Source of the DNA: Pseudomonas sp. GM48
Lineage (GTDB): Bacteria > Pseudomonadota > Gammaproteobacteria > Pseudomonadales > Pseudomonadaceae
Length of the DNA: 64,000 nt
Assembly (NCBI RefSeq): GCF_000282335.1
Contig: NZ_AKJM01000056.1
Span: 1 to 64,000 of the forward strand
Reading direction: 5' to 3'
This document shows positions 57,139 through 64,000 of the stretch, one piece after another. Within the stretch, counting starts at the first letter, position 1. Each line of letters opens with the position of its first letter. The notes below the pieces were generated by a model. The model was not told the origin of the DNA and did not search any database. It worked only from the letters and a program-made list of their open reading frames with translations. A program made the position numbers and the translations under genes.

Positions 57139-58317
57139 GTGTTGAATACTCCATTTTCTCCTTGGCCTTCGTTCACTGAGGAAGAGGCCGATGCCGTTCG
57201 CGACGTAGTGCTTTCCAATAAGGTCAACTACTGGACCGGGCAGGAATGCCGCGAGTTCGAGAAAGAGTTCGCCGCATGGGCAGGCACTGAATATGCCGTC
57301 GCCCTGGCGAACGGCACTGTAGCACTTGACCTTGCGCTGGTTGCGCTGGGTATTGGGCGTGGAGACGAAGTCATCGTCACGCCTCGCACCTTCCTCGCCT
57401 CAGTTTCCAGCATTGTCAATGCCGGTGCGATTCCGGTCTTCGCTGAGGTCGACCGCGATACCCAGAACATTACCGCACAGACGATCCAGGCCGTCTTGAC
57501 CCCTCGTACCCGGGGTATTATTTGTGTGCATTTGGCCGGCTGGCCGTGTGATATGGATCCGATCATGGAGTTGGCAGCACTTCATGATATCAAGGTAATC
57601 GAAGATTGCGCCCAGGCACACGGTGCGAAGTATAAGGGACGCCCTGTAGGTTCCATTGGTCATATAGGCGCCTGGTCGTTTTGCCAGGACAAAATCATGA
57701 CCACTGGGGGGGAGGGGGGGATGGTCACGACGAATGACCGCACCCTCTGGTTGAAAATGTGGGCATTCAAGGATCATGGCAAGAGCTGGGAAGCCATTTA
57801 CGAAGGAGACCATCAACCAGGCTTCCGGTGGTTGCATGAGAGCTTTGGTACGAACTGGCGGATGCTGGAAGTGCAAGCGGTCATAGGCCGGATTCAGCTT
57901 CGTCGCATGGCGCAGTGGCGTGCTAGCCGAATCAATTATGCAGAACGTATTTGGTCGCAGGCTCGAGAGCTTAAAGGTTTGCGTGCTCCAGCGGTTTCCG
58001 AAAGCTATGCTCACGCTGCCTATAAATGTTATGTGTTCGTTGAGCCGCAGCAGTTGAAGGCTGACTGGAACCGAGACCGTATTCTGTCCGAGATTTCTGC
58101 TCTTGGCGTTCCATGTTTTTCGGGTTCTTGCTCTGAGGTATACCTCGAGAAAGCGTTCGACGATACGGGCTGGCGTCCAGAAGTACGACTAGCTATTGCG
58201 AAAGAGCTGGGTGAGACAAGCTTGATGTTCTTGGTACACCCGACGTTGACTGAAGTTGAAATCGAAAAGACCTGCGAGGTGATTCGCAGTGTTATGCAGC
58301 AAGCCGTGAAGCCTTAG
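57139..58317 (+). CDS. PglE-like DegT/DnrJ/EryC1 aminotransferase
   Basis: A 392-residue PLP aminotransferase for 4-keto sugars. PLP Lys185 lies in FCQDKIMTTGGEGGM, and ALANGTVALDLAL and ECAQAHG-type EDCAQAHGAKY are conserved. It likely aminates the WbpM product UDP-4-keto-6-deoxy-GlcNAc. GTG at 57139 with GCAGG upstream is taken as start; the open frame extends 57 bases further up, and the next codon is TTG. The TTGGEGG codons are all GGG, giving two G7 runs at 57706-57720. Confidence 0.88.
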   Translation: MLNTPFSPWPSFTEEEADAVRDVVLSNKVNYWTGQECREFEKEFAAWAGTEYAVALANGTVALDLALVALGIGRGDEVIVTPRTFLASVSSIVNAGAIPVFAEVDRDTQNITAQTIQAVLTPRTRGIICVHLAGWPCDMDPIMELAALHDIKVIEDCAQAHGAKYKGRPVGSIGHIGAWSFCQDKIMTTGGEGGMVTTNDRTLWLKMWAFKDHGKSWEAIYEGDHQPGFRWLHESFGTNWRMLEVQAVIGRIQLRRMAQWRASRINYAERIWSQARELKGLRAPAVSESYAHAAYKCYVFVEPQQLKADWNRDRILSEISALGVPCFSGSCSEVYLEKAFDDTGWRPEVRLAIAKELGETSLMFLVHPTLTEVEIEKTCEVIRSVMQQAVKP

Positions 58318-58369
58318 ACCTGTTTTGGGACTCACAATCTCCTTTTGGTGCGAGTCGGTTCTTGCTGGT

Positions 58370-58429
58370 GGGGAAAAGGGGATGGCGAAAAGCCGCCTGA
58401 TATTCGCAATATCTGATCCCCTTTTCCTC
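58370..58429. repeat. Branched palindrome before wbpM
   Basis: Outer arms GGGGAAAAGGGGAT (58370-58383) and ATCCCCTTTTCCTC (58416-58429) pair over 12 perfect bases. Inside are two smaller hairpins: GGC-GAAAA-GCC (58384-58394) and GATATT-CGC-AATATC (58399-58413). The whole can fold as a three-way junction. The remaining part of the 313-base gap (58430-58630) should contain the wbpM promoter; I see no gene. Confidence 0.85.
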
Positions 58430-58630
58430 ACAGTTTTCAGTTCTTGCCGGTAGTATCGTTCGAGGCCTCATTCCTTGCACACGCCCCGTGATGGTGATTT
58501 AGCTCCCTTATGGCGCTACCGGTTTCAATGTTTTGAACCAGATAGGTTATTTCAAGGTTACGAGAGCGTCGGAGACGTACACTCGTCAGCATGATCAATA
58601 GGTGAGTGGTTCGAGGTGTACGACGGGATT

Positions 58631-60625
58631 ATGGATAAATTGCGCAAACTGTTGCTTGAGCTGCCACGCCGTCAAAAACGGCTCATTCAGGTTGTGGCCG
58701 ACGTCGTTCTTGTGTGGTTAGCCTTATGGATGGCGTTTATTGTGCGTCTGGGACCAGACGAGATGATCAACCCGTTTATTCAGCACGTCTGGCTATTTGT
58801 TAGCGCTGCTGTGATTGCTATTCCTCTTTTCATTCGCTTTGGCATGTACCGTGCTGTCATGCGCTACTTCGGCAACGATGCGCTGATTGCGATCATCAAG
58901 GCGGTCAGCTTGTCGGCGCTGATTCTTGGCGTAGTTGTTTATTGGTATAGCAATCACCAAAACATCATCCCACGCTCAATCATTTTCAACTACTGGTGGT
59001 TGAGTCTGATCATGATCGGCGGGCTTCGCCTGGCCATGCGCCAGTACTTCTTGGGCGACTGGTTCAGTGCGGCTCAGCATGTCCCGTTTACCAATCGGGA
59101 CGATGGCTTGCCGAAGGTTGCCATTTACGGTGCGGGCTCAGCCGGTAATCAGCTGGTCGTTGCCTTGCGGATGGGGCGCGTCATGCGCCCGGTGGCGTTT
59201 ATCGATGACGATAGCGGGATTGCCGATAGGGTTATTTCTGGTTTGCAGGTCTATAAACCCAAGCATATCCAGCAGATGATCGATAACACCGGGGCCCAGG
59301 AAATCCTGCTGGCCATCCCTTCGTCAAACCGTGGGCGGCGGCGTGAAATTCTTGGTTATCTCGAAGGTTTCCCGCTTCACGTTCGAAGCGTTCCCGGTTT
59401 CATGGACCTGGCCAGCGGACGGGTAAAGGTCGACGACATCCAGGAAGTGGACATCGCTGACCTCTTGGGTCGGGATACGGTTCCGGCCCAGGGTGACTTG
59501 CTTGAACATTGCATCAAGGGACAGTCTGTTCTTGTCACCGGGGCCGGTGGCTCCATTGGTTCAGAGTTATGCCGACAGATTCTTGCCCTGCATCCAACTA
59601 CGCTGCTGTTGTTCGAGCACAGTGAATTCAATCTCTACAGCATCTTGTCCGAACTTGAACAGCGGATTGCTCGTGAGTCTTTGTCCGTCCGTCTATTGCC
59701 TATTCTCGGTTCCGTGCGCAATCCGGAGAAGTTGCTCGACGTGATGAAAACGTGGCGTGTAGACACTGTCTACCATGCCGCCGCGTATAAACACGTGCCG
59801 ATGGTTGAACACAATATTGCCGAGGGTGTGCTAAATAATGTAATCGGCACACTCAATACCGCTCAAGCGGCGTTAATGGCGGGTGTCGCCAACTTTGTTT
59901 TGATATCGACAGATAAAGCGGTGCGCCCGACAAACGTAATGGGCAGTACCAAGCGCCTTGCCGAATTGACGTTGCAAGCATTGAGTCGTGAGTTGGCTCC
60001 GGTGCTGTTCGGAGATACGAGCAACGTTTCGCGTGTGAACAAGACACGCTTCACGATGGTGCGGTTTGGTAACGTCCTCGGATCGTCGGGTTCGGTCATT
60101 CCGTTGTTTCATAAACAGATCAAGTCGGGCGGTCCGCTGACTGTTACGCATCCGAAGATCACTCGTTATTTCATGACCATCCCTGAAGCGGCGCAGCTGG
60201 TGATTCAGGCGGGCTCCATGGGGCAGGGCGGTGATGTTTTTGTCCTGGACATGGGCGAGCCCGTGAGGATCGTCGAGCTGGCCGAAAAGATGATCCATTT
60301 GTCCGGCCTGAGCGTCCGCTCGGAAAAAAACCTGCATGGCGACATCGCTATCGAGTTCACCGGGCTGCGTCCGGGCGAGAAGCTTTACGAAGAGCTGCTG
60401 ATCGGTGACAACGTGGCGGCCACTCAGCACCCGATGATCATGACTGCCAACGAGGATCACCTGTCTTGGGATTTGCTGAAGGTCAGGTTGACCGAGTTGC
60501 TCGCTGCGGTGGATCAGGACGATTATGCGCGCGTCCGCCAGCTGTTGCGCGACACGGTCAGCGGCTATGCCCCAGACGGAGAGATTGTCGACTGGATCTA
60601 CCAGCAGCGTCGCCTCGAACCCTGA
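58631..60625 (+). CDS. wbpM: UDP-GlcNAc C6 dehydratase WbpM
   Basis: A 664-residue membrane-anchored dehydratase making UDP-4-keto-6-deoxy-GlcNAc. Four hydrophobic segments span about residues 20-150, a first CoA-binding-like Rossmann domain (IYGAGSAGNQLV) follows, and the catalytic SDR starts at VTGAGGSIGSELC near residue 300. The active site is STDKAVRPTNVMGSTK with Met437 in the Tyr position and Lys441, the altered SMK triad described for WbpM. Length equals the P. aeruginosa protein. The ATG at 58631 is preferred over GTG 15 bases upstream. Confidence 0.95.
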   Translation: MDKLRKLLLELPRRQKRLIQVVADVVLVWLALWMAFIVRLGPDEMINPFIQHVWLFVSAAVIAIPLFIRFGMYRAVMRYFGNDALIAIIKAVSLSALILGVVVYWYSNHQNIIPRSIIFNYWWLSLIMIGGLRLAMRQYFLGDWFSAAQHVPFTNRDDGLPKVAIYGAGSAGNQLVVALRMGRVMRPVAFIDDDSGIADRVISGLQVYKPKHIQQMIDNTGAQEILLAIPSSNRGRRREILGYLEGFPLHVRSVPGFMDLASGRVKVDDIQEVDIADLLGRDTVPAQGDLLEHCIKGQSVLVTGAGGSIGSELCRQILALHPTTLLLFEHSEFNLYSILSELEQRIARESLSVRLLPILGSVRNPEKLLDVMKTWRVDTVYHAAAYKHVPMVEHNIAEGVLNNVIGTLNTAQAALMAGVANFVLISTDKAVRPTNVMGSTKRLAELTLQALSRELAPVLFGDTSNVSRVNKTRFTMVRFGNVLGSSGSVIPLFHKQIKSGGPLTVTHPKITRYFMTIPEAAQLVIQAGSMGQGGDVFVLDMGEPVRIVELAEKMIHLSGLSVRSEKNLHGDIAIEFTGLRPGEKLYEELLIGDNVAATQHPMIMTANEDHLSWDLLKVRLTELLAAVDQDDYARVRQLLRDTVSGYAPDGEIVDWIYQQRRLEP

Positions 60626-60687
60626 TTGTTTCATATCCTGTAACGTACACATTTTTGACAGGCCCATGACATAGCCTAAGTTTAGAG

Positions 60688-60714
60688 AGCAGCTTCGGAA
60701 AAGCTGCTTTTTTC
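60688..60714 (+). terminator. Rho-independent terminator after wbpM
   Basis: AGCAGCTT CGGAA AAGCTGCT followed by TTTTT; 8-bp stem. Confidence 0.9.
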
Positions 60715-60737
60715 AATTCATGTCATGGAGCATCATC

Positions 60738-61067
60738 ATGCGTAAAGGTTACTTCTACTCTTTGGTTTTTGCCCTTTTGAGCGGCGCTTCTGTTGCAGCT
60801 ATTGCTGCTCCGGAAGCTAAGGCTGTTGAGTCTTCCGTGGTCACGGAAGCTGCTACTAGAGCGAAGGCCCATAAAGTTGATCTGAATGGTGCAGATGCGC
60901 CAACACTTCAACGTGAGCTAGCCGGTGTTGGAGAGGCGAAGGCCAAGGCAATTGTTACGTATCGTGATAATAATGGGCCATTTGCGTCAGTAGATGAACT
61001 CCTTGAGGTCAAGGGGATTGGTAAGGCAATTCTGGAAAGTAACCGAGATAAGATTGACGTGAATTAA
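60738..61067 (+). CDS. ComEA-family helix-hairpin-helix protein
   Basis: A 109-residue exported protein: signal peptide ending near SVAAIAAPEA, a low-complexity linker, then a ComEA-type double helix-hairpin-helix (VDLNGADAPTLQRELAGVG and GPFASVDELLEVKGIGKAI). It binds DNA in the periplasm; ComEA serves DNA uptake in competent bacteria, but in pseudomonads the role of this short form after wbpM is not settled. GGAG lies seven bases before the ATG at 60738; an earlier in-frame ATG at 60720 lacks it. Confidence 0.9.
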   Translation: MRKGYFYSLVFALLSGASVAAIAAPEAKAVESSVVTEAATRAKAHKVDLNGADAPTLQRELAGVGEAKAKAIVTYRDNNGPFASVDELLEVKGIGKAILESNRDKIDVN

Positions 61068-61081
61068 TCGCGAGATGTCAG

Positions 61082-61110
61082 AAAAAGGCCGATCATTGAT
61101 CGGCCTTTTT
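61082..61110. terminator. Bidirectional terminator, comEA / wzz2
   Basis: AAAAAGGCCGATC ATT GATCGGCCTTTTT is a perfect symmetric hairpin with A and T runs, ending both convergent genes. Confidence 0.95.
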
Positions 61111-61158
61111 ATTGGAGCGGGCAGTAAGCTTGCAGGCTTTTAGTCTGTAGAGCGTTTG

Positions 61159-62433
61159 TCAGTCGATTTTTTTAGGCAGCATGATTGTCCGGGCAGCAAC
61201 GAGCAATGTTCCGAGGATCAGTCCGAACATTAAACCTAAGCCAACGATTAACGCTTTCCTCGGCTTGATAGGGCCTGGCGGGGGAGACGCCGGTTTGTCG
61301 ATGTTAACCAGATTAAATTGTTCAAAATTGACATGCAGGTTTTTCAGGTGTGCCAGCTCTTCCCGGATCTCACCTAAGCCTTTTAAGAACAGTTCTTCGT
61401 TACTGCGCTGTTTAAGCAGGGCAACTTTCCGGTTATTGGCGAGGAGGCTGAGCTCTTTCTGGATTTCATCAACGCGAGGTTCAGTAAAATCATCGGAGTT
61501 TCGGGAGGCGAGTGTTGTGCGCTCTGCTTCCAGTGCCGACTGCCCCATAAAATACAGAGGGATTTGTTGGTTGCTTACTTCTGTGCGAATCATGTTGCCT
61601 TGCCTTGTCTGCCCAGCCTCTCCAAGGGCAGATGGCGTGGTAGGGGCAACAATTCCCAGTTTTTTGGCAATCGATATTGCCTCATCCAACTGTTTTACAC
61701 GATTTTGTCGACGAGTTTGCAATTGTTGCCGCAGGGCTTTGAGTTCGTCTTGTAGAGTTTCTTTTTTTAACTGATCCTTTTCAAGGAGTTCTGCGATTTG
61801 CGAGTCTTTTTCGGCCTCGTATGCAGCTTTCTTGGATAACAGCTTTCTTTCTGTTTGCGCGATCCGGTTCTCAACAAGAGTTTTAAAGTCCGCTTCGACC
61901 TTCTCTTTTTCGCGTTTGACTACAAACTTGGTAAAGTCGTTAACAATAGCCACCCCATCCACGCCAGATGGATACTCTACGCTAAATTGAATTGCCTCCG
62001 AAAAATTAGTGGTTTTTTTAGGGTCGATCTGCTCAATCGTAAACGCATTAGTACTGAAATGTTCGATAGTCTCTTCAATTGATTTGCCGTCGTCTTGTAT
62101 AGGGGCGAGCAAATCCGGATTGGCCTGGAAGAAACTTAAGCGTTCGGTATAAGAACCCATGGCCGAACCAATACGTTTTAAGGCTTGTTCTGGTTGGATC
62201 TTATAAAGACCGGATTCGTTTAACATATCCAAGTCTGCAGTCGCTGCAGGCCTGATTTCGCTCTGCACTTTATATTGAGGTCGCGCCGTTAATGCATAAG
62301 TTACTGCGATTGCTGTGGAAAGCCCGGTGAAGAGTAGAATAATCCTTCTTTGCTTCCATACGTCGCGAAGAAACTCTGCAATATCGATTTCATGACGCTC
62401 AATGTCAGGACGTATTTTTGTAGGGAAGTTCAT
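61159..62433 (-). CDS. Second Wzz-type chain-length determinant
   Basis: A 424-residue polysaccharide co-polymerase with a first membrane helix at about 31-50 (RRIILLFTGLSTAIAVTYAL), a long charged coiled-coil periplasmic region (about 200-300) and a C-terminal helix after the Pro-rich PPPGPIKPRKA. It is 80 residues longer than the first Wzz, like FepE/Wzz2 proteins that give very long O-chains. TGAGGG lies four bases before the ATG. It points against the rest of the island. Confidence 0.88.
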   Translation of the reverse strand: MNFPTKIRPDIERHEIDIAEFLRDVWKQRRIILLFTGLSTAIAVTYALTARPQYKVQSEIRPAATADLDMLNESGLYKIQPEQALKRIGSAMGSYTERLSFFQANPDLLAPIQDDGKSIEETIEHFSTNAFTIEQIDPKKTTNFSEAIQFSVEYPSGVDGVAIVNDFTKFVVKREKEKVEADFKTLVENRIAQTERKLLSKKAAYEAEKDSQIAELLEKDQLKKETLQDELKALRQQLQTRRQNRVKQLDEAISIAKKLGIVAPTTPSALGEAGQTRQGNMIRTEVSNQQIPLYFMGQSALEAERTTLASRNSDDFTEPRVDEIQKELSLLANNRKVALLKQRSNEELFLKGLGEIREELAHLKNLHVNFEQFNLVNIDKPASPPPGPIKPRKALIVGLGLMFGLILGTLLVAARTIMLPKKID

Positions 62434-62822
62434 GAAACCCTCAAATTACAAAAAATCAGCTGGCGTCGAGTAATGCCCTATCGATCTTCGCTGACTGTGG
62501 TGGTGAAAAAATATTTAGAAATATTTTGCATTCTCCCGTATCTACATTCTGCCGGCAAGCTGTTGACAAGTTAAACAGCTATTTCTGCAGTCTCTTCCTA
62601 CTCGGCGGAACCGGCAGAATCCACGGAAAGCAGCAGCCAGGTCTTTGATGCGTCGCTGTAGGGGTTCGAATTACTGGTGTGCTGAAGGAAGGGACAGGAA
62701 GGGGCCATATTTGGGGGGTTGTCCGCTTGTCTGCGCACAAAAATTACGTGTGCAACAAACCGGTTAAATTATGCATATAATAAAAACCTCGTTCTCATCC
62801 GAGTAAGCCCAGGAGCACAGTC
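62434..62822. other. 389-base divergent spacer, right edge of the island
   Basis: Spacer between wzz2 and the SDR. No supported ORF. It contains the presumed promoters of both genes and a short GC-poor stretch with TTTTTGTAATTTGAGGG on the minus side. Confidence 0.6.
62776..62781 (+). promoter_or_regulatory. Possible -10 box for the SDR gene
   Basis: TATAAT, an exact sigma-70 -10 consensus, 41 bases before the SDR start. The -35 region at the right distance (CAACAA) is poor, so either an activator or a different start is needed. Confidence 0.4.
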
Positions 62823-63617
62823 ATGAATTCAACCCAGTTCCAAGGTACAGCCCTCGTCACTGGAGCTTCATCCGGCATCGGGGCGGTCTACGCCAAGCGT
62901 TTGGCTGCGCGTGGTTTTAATTTGTTGCTGGTTGCTCGCGATCAGGATCGCCTTGAAACCGCCGCCACCAAGCTGCGCGCCGAGCATGGTGTTCACGTGG
63001 AAGTGCTCAAGGCCGATTTGACCCAAAGCGAGGACGTTCTGAAGCTCGAACAACGCTTACGCAGCGATTCAAGTATCAGCCTTTTGCTCAATAACGCGGG
63101 TGTGGCAGCGGACGGACTATTGGCTAATGCCGATCTGGATCAACTGGAACGCTTGATTCAGTTGAACGTCACAACCGTCACGCGGCTTGCCTCAGCAGCA
63201 GCTGCAAGCTTTGCCAAGGCGGGGCGAGGAACGATCATTAACATTGCTTCAGTTGTCGCGCTGTTCCCCGAGCGCTTCAACGCGACGTACAGTGCCAGCA
63301 AGGCATATGTTCTGAGCTTGACTCAGTCTTTGAACGCCGAACTGGACGGCACCGGCGTCAAGGTTCAAGCCGTTCTGCCAGGCGTCACACGTACTGAAAT
63401 ATGGGAACGCTCCGGTATCGATGCTTCACAAATTCCGGCGGATATGGTGATGGAGGCGGGGGAGATGGTTGATGCCGCGTTGGCGGGCCTGGATCAGGGT
63501 GAGTTGATCACCATTCCTTCGTTACCGGACGCAGCCGATTGGGATGCCTTTGTAGCGGCGCGTCTAGTCCTGGCGCCGAATCTTTCCAAAAGCAAAGCAG
63601 CCGCACGTTACAAGTGA
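62823..63617 (+). CDS. SDR family NAD(P)-dependent oxidoreductase
   Basis: A 264-residue classical SDR: TGASSGIG cofactor loop near residue 14, NNAG at about 91, and catalytic YSASKAYV. The PGVTRTEIW segment after it is typical of DltE/YqjQ-like short-chain reductases. AGGAG lies eight bases before the ATG. It is followed after 32 bases by a beta-ketoacyl-ACP synthase, suggesting a ketoacyl reductase role in a small fatty or polyketide-like path. Confidence 0.85.
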   Translation: MNSTQFQGTALVTGASSGIGAVYAKRLAARGFNLLLVARDQDRLETAATKLRAEHGVHVEVLKADLTQSEDVLKLEQRLRSDSSISLLLNNAGVAADGLLANADLDQLERLIQLNVTTVTRLASAAAASFAKAGRGTIINIASVVALFPERFNATYSASKAYVLSLTQSLNAELDGTGVKVQAVLPGVTRTEIWERSGIDASQIPADMVMEAGEMVDAALAGLDQGELITIPSLPDAADWDAFVAARLVLAPNLSKSKAAARYK

Positions 63618-63649
63618 GGCGCAATCCATTGGCTAGAGGTGTGAGCGGT

Positions 63650-64000
63650 ATGAGTGATCGTCGAGTGGTTGTTACGGGCATGGGGCTGGTGTCTCCGTTG
63701 GGCAGTGGTGTTGATGCTGTCTGGGAACGTCTGTTGGCGGGACGTTCAGGTTTGCGAAATTTGCCTGACAGCGTAGTAGCCGATTTGCCGGCCAAGGTCG
63801 GTGGGGTGGTGCCAACACTGGCAGATGATGCGAAGGCCGGTTTCGATCCGGACCTCGCAACGCCGCCCAAAGAACAGAAAAAAATGGACCGATTCATTTT
63901 GTTCGCGATGGAGGCTGCGCGTCAGGCTCTGGAGCAGGCCGGCTGGCAGGCGCTCGACGCCGGAGCCCGGGAGCGCACGGCAACCATCATCGGGTCCGGC
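63650..64000 (+). CDS. Beta-ketoacyl-ACP synthase II-like, N-terminal part
   Basis: The first 117 codons of a FabF-type condensing enzyme, cut by the window edge. RRVVVTGMGLVSPLG is the KAS N-terminal strand and DRFILFAMEAARQALEQAGW the first conserved helix; the catalytic Cys and two His would lie beyond the edge. ATG at 63650 has a weak GTGAGCGG upstream. Whether it is housekeeping FabF cannot be told, but its place after an SDR rather than acpP suggests a secondary copy. Confidence 0.85.
   Translation, partial: MSDRRVVVTGMGLVSPLGSGVDAVWERLLAGRSGLRNLPDSVVADLPAKVGGVVPTLADDAKAGFDPDLATPPKEQKKMDRFILFAMEAARQALEQAGWQALDAGARERTATIIGSG

Overview
The window is chromosomal DNA of a Pseudomonas, most likely of the P. 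fluorescens group. Three things support this. The gene order matches conserved Pseudomonas blocks (yciK-mupP-ubiG-mtaD / mtnA / gyrA-serC-pheA-hisC-tyrA::aroA-cmk-rpsA-ihfB-lapA-wzz, and polyphosphate:AMP phosphotransferase / mnmC / NAGGN cluster). GyrA carries the Pseudomonas-type Thr83. Intergenic regions carry many copies of palindromes whose core reads GAGCGGGCTTGCTCGCGA, typical of fluorescent pseudomonads. I recall these synteny and family facts; no search was run.

Layout. 0-4.8 kb: an LTA-synthase-like phosphotransferase, a tiny DUF3309 protein, an SDR, a YnfA protein, a third-type CsrA/Rsm regulator and a YheU protein. 4.9-9.8 kb: minus-strand osmoprotectant cluster for N-acetylglutaminylglutamine amide (amidotransferase, synthetase, M42 peptidase). 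10-18 kb: mnmC, polyphosphate:AMP phosphotransferase, a thiolase, a DMT exporter and fumC. 18-26.8 kb: DUF2059, BolA-like, trhO, a FrnE-like thioredoxin-fold protein, an ABC exporter, a GGDEF-EAL protein, a TenA/haem-oxygenase-fold protein and a diguanylate cyclase. 27.2-32.1 kb: minus-strand yciK-mupP-ubiG-mtaD and divergent mtnA (cell-wall recycling, ubiquinone, methylthioadenosine salvage). 32.5-43.5 kb: gyrA, then the serine/aromatic/histidine supply genes ending in cmk and rpsA.

43.6-62.4 kb is the O-antigen island, flanked by ihfB on one side and wbpM/comEA on the other as in P. aeruginosa. It has lower GC, T-rich codon use, weak or TTG/GTG starts, homopolymer runs and none of the palindromic repeats found elsewhere. 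Its genes suggest a Wzx/Wzy pathway. wbjBCD make UDP-N-acetyl-L-fucosamine. wbpM plus a PglE-like aminotransferase and a PglD-like acetyltransferase would make UDP-di-N-acetylbacillosamine. A PglC-like phosphoglycosyl transferase would start the repeat unit, two GT4 enzymes extend it, Wzx flips it, an EpsG-like protein polymerises it, and two Wzz proteins (one at each end of the island) set chain length. The repeat structure is an inference.

After the island come an SDR and the start of a beta-ketoacyl-ACP synthase that runs off the right edge. I saw no tRNA, rRNA, CRISPR array, complete insertion sequence or prophage. I found no clearly new defence or catalytic system; the least explained pieces are the 0.9-kb gap after wzz, the orphan membrane ORF at 49.1 kb and the branched palindrome before wbpM.
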